Origin: an uncultured Christensenella sp.
GTDB taxonomy: Bacteria > Bacillota > Clostridia > Christensenellales > Pumilibacteraceae
Assembly (NCBI GenBank): GCA_910577945.1
Contig: CAJTNI010000002.1
Span: forward strand, 50,130-114,129
Direction: 5' to 3'
DNA: 64,000 nucleotides
Position numbers and translations under genes: made by a program. The notes beneath the pieces were generated by a model. The model saw only the letters and a program-made list of their open reading frames with translations, was not told where the DNA came from and searched no databases. Of the stretch, positions 60,068 to 64,000 are shown piece by piece (within the stretch, counting starts at the first letter, position 1; the number at the start of each line of letters is the position of its first letter).

Positions 60068-61270
60068 ATGAAGTTTGCCGTTATAGATTTGAGTTCGACG
60101 GGCGTGTCCACGGTGATTGCCGAGGGCGACAGGGCGACGGGCATATTCGAGCCCATGTACAAGGACCGCACGAATATCGCGGTCGCCGATTATTTCGACG
60201 GGAAGTCCATTTCGCCGCGCGGCATAGAAAAGCTGATCGACGCGCTTATTTCCGCGCGCTCTACGGTGCGCGCCATGGGCGTAGAGGAATGCTACGTTAT
60301 TTCGACGGCGGCGCTGCGCAATATAGATAATATCGAAGAGGTCGCCGTCAAAATTCGCATGCGCACGGGCATTGTCGTCAACTACCTCGACGGCAGGACG
60401 GAGGCGTATTGCGACCTCGTGTCCAATCGCAAGTATGCGGCGTTCGGCGACGTGGTGCTCATAGATATAGGCGGCGGCAGCGTGGAGCTGTGCGACCTTT
60501 CCAATGCGGACAAGGACGACGTGACGTGCTTGGATTTCGGACCTATCAAGCTGCGCGGCAAGTACGTGTCCGATATTTATCCGACAGAGGACGAGGCGAA
60601 GCGCATTAAAAAGTTCCTGCGCAAAAAGTCGGACGAGGCGAAGCTGCCGCGCAAGAACAAGTTTTCCACAGCGGTTATCGTCGGGTCTATCAACGACGCT
60701 ATCTACGCGACCTACCGCGAATATTGCGAAAAGAAAAAGCTGGGTACGGAATTCAGCTACGACAAGTACAAAAAGTTCGTCGCATACCTGCTGTCGTCGC
60801 CCGACCGCACGCAGCTCATTATGAAAACCGCGCCCGAAAAGATACACGTGCTGCCAATCGCCGCAATCGTGCTCAAAGAGCTGTTGAAACGGTTCAAGGT
60901 GGACAATATCGTCATAAGCGACACGGGCGTCAAGGAGGGGTACATGGCGCTCGTTGCGACGGGCGCGGAGGAGGGTATCCCCGTCGACCTCGGCGCGCCG
61001 TCGCCGCTGTTCGTCGCGGGCGAGTTCGAGCTTAAACCCGCAAAAAAGAAAAAGTCGGGCGGCGGCAAAGGCAAAGCGACTAAGCCCGACGGCGCGAACG
61101 ATAAAAAGTCGCGCGACGGCAAAAAGTCGGAAAAGGGCAAGCCCGCGGCGGGCAAAAAATCGGGCGGCGATAAAGCGCGTGCCGAGAAATCGGGCGGCAA
61201 AAAGACTGCGGGCAAGAGTAAGGGCAAGGCAAAGGCGGATGCCGTTGCGGCAAAGCCCGACGGCGAGTAG
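60068..61270 (+). CDS. Ppx/GppA-like exopolyphosphatase-family protein with basic tail
   Basis: The protein has 400 residues from the ATG with GAGG upstream. The first 310 residues follow the ASKHA fold of Ppx/GppA: a first phosphate loop VIDLSSTGVSTVIAEG, the TEAYCDLV segment with the catalytic-type Glu, the second loop VVLIDIGGGSVEL, and IVISDTGVKEGYM. The first loop differs from the usual D-I-G-S-N-S. About 80 C-terminal residues are a lysine/glycine-rich, probably disordered polybasic tail that could hold polyphosphate. It lies 15 bases before ppk1, so synthesis and sensing or degradation of polyphosphate share one transcript. Activity on polyP rather than pppGpp is inference. Confidence 0.85.
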   Translation: MKFAVIDLSSTGVSTVIAEGDRATGIFEPMYKDRTNIAVADYFDGKSISPRGIEKLIDALISARSTVRAMGVEECYVISTAALRNIDNIEEVAVKIRMRTGIVVNYLDGRTEAYCDLVSNRKYAAFGDVVLIDIGGGSVELCDLSNADKDDVTCLDFGPIKLRGKYVSDIYPTEDEAKRIKKFLRKKSDEAKLPRKNKFSTAVIVGSINDAIYATYREYCEKKKLGTEFSYDKYKKFVAYLLSSPDRTQLIMKTAPEKIHVLPIAAIVLKELLKRFKVDNIVISDTGVKEGYMALVATGAEEGIPVDLGAPSPLFVAGEFELKPAKKKKSGGGKGKATKPDGANDKKSRDGKKSEKGKPAAGKKSGGDKARAEKSGGKKTAGKSKGKAKADAVAAKPDGE

Positions 61271-61285
61271 ATACGGGGTGGCGGC

Positions 61286-63355
61286 ATGAGCGACAAGGTT
61301 TCTTTTATTAAGGGCGAGTATATCAACCGCGAGTATTCGTGGCTTATGTTCAACAGGCGCGTGCTCGCGCAGGCGACGGACTCGACCAATCCGCTGTTGG
61401 AGCGGTGCAAGTTTTTGTCCATATTCCATTCCAATTTCGACGAGTTTTTCATGGTGCGCATAGGGAGCTTGCTCAACGATTCCAAGCTCAATCCCGACGC
61501 GACGGAAAACAAGACGGGGCTTACCGCAAAGGAGCAGGTGGACGGAATATTGAAGCTTGCCAAATCGGCGTATCGCGAGGCGGACGCGGTTTACGTCAAG
61601 CTCAAAAAAGAGCTCGGCAAGTATGTGCGCGTCAAGACGGGCGCGGAGCTTTCCGCAAAGCAGCGCGTCAAATGCAAGCAGCATTTCCGCGAGCAGATAT
61701 TGCCGCTGCTGTCGCCCATGGTGCTCGACGCCAAGCACCCCATGATTCGTTTCGAAAACATGAACTGCTACATGGTTTTCGAGCTGGAAAAGTCCGATAG
61801 GCTCATGTACGGCGTCATGGCGATTAGCCAAAAGCTGCCGCGCACGTACAAGCTGGACGGCGGCAAAAAGCCGACCGTAATCACGGTGGAGGAGCTTATC
61901 CGCACGTTCGGCGCGACGGCGTTCGACGGCTATCGCATAAAAAACCAAGCCATGCTGCGGCTCACGCGCAACGCCGATTTCGACGCGAATATCGAGGATG
62001 CGGACATAGAGCGCAGCGGCGATTTTTCCAAGTTTTTAAAGCGCAAGGTGGAGCTGCGCGGCACGCAGGACGCGGTACGCCTGCAAATAGACGGCGGCGC
62101 GGACGACGTAAAGGCGTTTTTGTTAAAGACGCTCAATATCAAAAAGCAATATTGCTTCGAGGTTAAGCATTGCTTCGATTACGGGTTCTTGAACGCGCTG
62201 GCGAATTATATCGACGACGACGCTTTGCCGTCGCTGCGCTACAAAAAGCCGCGCCCGCTCGAAAGCCCCGTGCCGCAAGGCGTTTCCGTCACCGAGCGAG
62301 TCATGAAAAGCGACGTGTTTTTGGCGTACCCGTTCGACAGCATGGATACGCTCGTGCGGTTGCTGGACGAGTGCGCGGACGACCCGCGCGTCGCGTCGAT
62401 TAAAATCACCATTTATCGGCTGGACCACCGCTCGCGCATTGTGGAAGCGCTCAAAAAGGCGAGCGAGAACGGCAAGGACGTTACCGTCGTAATCGAGCTT
62501 TGCGCGCGGTTCGACGAGGAAAACAACCTGTATTTTTCGGAGGTGCTCAAAGACGCGGGCTGCACGATTATTTACGGCATGGGCAATTACAAGGTGCATT
62601 CCAAAATAATCTCCATCGTGCTTGCCGACGGCGAGGATATCAAGTATATAACGCACCTCGGTACGGGCAACTACAACGAGAAAACGTCCAAACTGTACAC
62701 CGACCTCAACATCATAACCTCGGACGCGAGGATTGGCAGAGACGCGGTGGCGTTCTTCCGCAATATCGCCATTTGCAATACCGATTACGATTACGAAAAG
62801 CTGCTTATAGCGCCCAAGTCGCTCAAAAGCGGTATCGTGGCGTATATCGAGCGCGAGACCGAAAAAGCCAAGGCGGGACTGTCGGCGCATATAACCGCCA
62901 AAATGAACAGCCTCACCGATAAAACGATTATCGACAAGCTTATTTCAGCGAGTAAGGCGGGCGTTAAAATCGAGCTCATCGTGCGCGGCATTTGCTGTCT
63001 TTTGCCCGAGGCGGGCGGCAAGACCGAAAACATAACCGTAACAAGCATAGTCGGGCGGTTCTTGGAGCATTCGCGCATTTACCGTTTCGGCGACGGCGAC
63101 GACCGCGTGATGTTCATTTCGAGCGCAGACCTCATGACGCGCAATACCGACAAGCGCGTGGAAATCGCCACGCCCGTGCTCGACAAGGCAATCGAGCGCA
63201 GGATAAGCGGCATGCTCGGCGTTATGCTCGCCGACAACGTAAAGGCGCGGCGGCTTAGCCGCGACGGCGAGTATTACGCGCCGCAAGAGGTTTCCGAGCC
63301 GATAAACAGTCAAGAGCTGTTTTTGAAGGGCGAGTTCGCATTGCGCAAGCAATAA
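61286..63355 (+). CDS. ppk1: Polyphosphate kinase 1
   Basis: The protein has 689 residues. The N-terminal domain begins YINREYSWLMFNRRVLAQA, then the head domain and two phospholipase-D-like catalytic domains follow. THLGTGNYNEKTSKLYTD carries H457, equivalent to the phosphorylated histidine of E. coli PPK1, and the ATP-contacting tyrosine/arginine region precedes it. It reversibly transfers the gamma phosphate of ATP onto polyphosphate. The length is normal for PPK1. It is the second gene of an operon with the Ppx-like protein and is followed 71 bases later by a small membrane protein. Confidence 0.96.
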   Translation: MSDKVSFIKGEYINREYSWLMFNRRVLAQATDSTNPLLERCKFLSIFHSNFDEFFMVRIGSLLNDSKLNPDATENKTGLTAKEQVDGILKLAKSAYREADAVYVKLKKELGKYVRVKTGAELSAKQRVKCKQHFREQILPLLSPMVLDAKHPMIRFENMNCYMVFELEKSDRLMYGVMAISQKLPRTYKLDGGKKPTVITVEELIRTFGATAFDGYRIKNQAMLRLTRNADFDANIEDADIERSGDFSKFLKRKVELRGTQDAVRLQIDGGADDVKAFLLKTLNIKKQYCFEVKHCFDYGFLNALANYIDDDALPSLRYKKPRPLESPVPQGVSVTERVMKSDVFLAYPFDSMDTLVRLLDECADDPRVASIKITIYRLDHRSRIVEALKKASENGKDVTVVIELCARFDEENNLYFSEVLKDAGCTIIYGMGNYKVHSKIISIVLADGEDIKYITHLGTGNYNEKTSKLYTDLNIITSDARIGRDAVAFFRNIAICNTDYDYEKLLIAPKSLKSGIVAYIERETEKAKAGLSAHITAKMNSLTDKTIIDKLISASKAGVKIELIVRGICCLLPEAGGKTENITVTSIVGRFLEHSRIYRFGDGDDRVMFISSADLMTRNTDKRVEIATPVLDKAIERRISGMLGVMLADNVKARRLSRDGEYYAPQEVSEPINSQELFLKGEFALRKQ

Positions 63356-63426
63356 CGTATTGTTGCTATACCGTTGTCACCATTGCGGCGTTACACTCTC
63401 GGTAATTACACATTATCGGAGGGAAT

Positions 63427-63723
63427 ATGGCGGAAAAAATTTGCTGCGCCGCGCTCGGCGTTCTGTCTGTCGCACTGTCGTTTGTCGGGTACTATTTTTA
63501 CGTGCGCGCCAAAATAGAGCGCGCCGCAGCGGGCGCGGTGGAAAGCGCGGAGCGCGACGATTTGTCGGGCGAGAGCAAGTTTAAAGACGCGGTTTCGCAA
63601 ATCGCGGCGCTCGTGCCCGCGGCGTTGAAGCCGATTATAAGCGAGCGCACGGTCGAGCGCATCGTGCAGGCGGCGTTCGACAAAATCGAGGCGTACGCGC
63701 AAAAGCAATCGAAAAAAAATTAG
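63427..63723 (+). CDS. Small single-TM protein
   Basis: The protein has 98 residues. An N-terminal membrane helix (about 7-26) is followed by a charged helical region (AKIERAAAGAVESAERDDLSG) and a C-terminal amphipathic helix. The ATG has a strong CGGAGGGA site. The one-helix-plus-coiled-coil layout resembles some phage holin-like or envelope proteins, but no phage gene is near and I would not name it. It is probably the last gene of the ppx-ppk1 unit, with a strong terminator at 63733. Confidence 0.7.
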   Translation: MAEKICCAALGVLSVALSFVGYYFYVRAKIERAAAGAVESAERDDLSGESKFKDAVSQIAALVPAALKPIISERTVERIVQAAFDKIEAYAQKQSKKN

Positions 63724-63732
63724 CGGAAATGC

Positions 63733-63768
63733 AAGCGCGGTTCGGTCGTAACGCCGAACCGCGCTTTT
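63733..63768 (+). terminator. Strong intrinsic terminator
   Basis: A 13-bp perfect stem (63733-63745 with 63754-63766) followed by TTTT. Confidence 0.85.
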
Positions 63769-63802
63769 GCATGCCTGATAATCGATACTGCGGCGTTAGG
63801 GC

Positions 63803-63831
63803 TTGACAGCCGTATATTGCCGTGATATAAT
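63803..63831 (+). promoter_or_regulatory. Consensus promoter of the right-edge lipoprotein gene
   Basis: TTGACA at 63803-63808, 17-bp spacer, TATAAT at 63826-63831. Confidence 0.9.
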
Positions 63832-63862
63832 GGTTTTACCATAACGCGATATATGAGGGAGT

Positions 63863-64000
63863 ATGAAAAGAATCATTACGAAAATGTTTTGTGTTTTTTG
63901 TGCCGTCGTGCTTTGCGTACTCGGTTTGGCGGCGTGCAACTCCGAAACGCCGACCGTCGGGCGCGACGGCACGTATTATCTGTACGAGAACGACGAATAT
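63863..64000 (+). CDS. N-terminal part of a lipoprotein (runs off the right edge)
   Basis: The first 46 residues are visible. The start MKRIITKMFCVFCAVVLCVL leads into the lipobox GLAAC (Cys about 25), predicting a membrane-anchored surface lipoprotein. The ATG follows GAGGGA and a consensus promoter. The visible mature part (NSETPTVGRDGTYYLYENDE) gives no family clue. Confidence 0.8.
   Translation, partial: MKRIITKMFCVFCAVVLCVLGLAACNSETPTVGRDGTYYLYENDEY

Noticed and set aside
60050..61948. 632-codon antisense frame over the ppx-like and ppk1 genes
   Set aside because: Antisense shadow without recognisable domains.

Overview
The window looks like chromosomal DNA of an uncultured, anaerobic, Gram-positive-type Clostridia (Bacillota). 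This is inferred from gene content: a rpmH-rnpA-yidD-yidC-jag cluster, a class III (anaerobic) ribonucleotide reductase, a BofA-family protein, a type-3-like ProRS, several lipoproteins and no outer-membrane genes. Genes are GC-rich with many G/C third positions, so long antisense reading frames are common and were discarded. Sigma-A promoters are easy to read, usually TTGACA-like, a 17-bp spacer and TATAAT-like.

Layout. 1-2400: tail of an unknown gene, a SIMPL-domain protein, and a HAD phosphatase with a Cys-rich N-terminus. 2506-7216 (minus strand): a GH3 glycosidase, then a RelA/SpoT-domain protein paired with an Mrr-type nuclease. 7477-10615: a small membrane protein and a lipoprotein alpha-amylase carrying InlB-type repeats. 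10616-11444: intergenic, with several hairpins and a promoter/operator-like site in front of two overlapping tiny ORFs. 11445-19148: a single 2567-residue membrane-anchored repeat protein. 19284-19690 is an AT-rich island, followed by initiator tRNA-Met. 19953-24698: an HD phosphohydrolase, a MATE transporter, a TtcA-like enzyme and a Fic protein. 24945-28046: the ribosome/RNase P/membrane-insertase cluster. 28338-34543: DUF2726, a PflX-like radical SAM protein, a broken DUF262 gene, NrdD with a fused redoxin plus an overlapping thioredoxin-reductase-like gene, and a second TtcA-like gene. 34615-34724 is a candidate sRNA. 34731-41725: a 2TM/GAF-like protein, a leucine-rich-repeat lipoprotein, ilvC, MscS and an unknown gene, separated by repeat-rich DNA. 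42059-47779: ftsH, a membrane protein, then purF with two co-oriented genes including a cytidine deaminase. 48152-54304: two large surface proteins. 54490-58151: bofA, proS, a DUF5984-like gene and a flavin reductase. 58472-63355: pfk, ppx-like and ppk1. 63863 onward: start of another lipoprotein.

Functional themes. Extracellular glycan use (GH3, GH13) sits beside large surface proteins. Anaerobic dNTP synthesis appears as a unit in which reductase, redoxin and flavoprotein reductase are physically linked, behind NrdR-like boxes. Polyphosphate synthesis and a Ppx-like protein form one operon. Stress or defence-like elements (RelA/SpoT plus Mrr, Fic, a DUF262 fragment) are scattered.

The most unusual non-coding features are two tandem arrays at 39.7 kb and 59.6-60.0 kb that share a conserved joint but have different cores, and a 133-bp tandem duplication. 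The duplication carries a promoter and a 5'-end hairpin that recur, with compensatory changes, in front of purF. Composite dispersed repeats also recur at 28, 39 and 55 kb.
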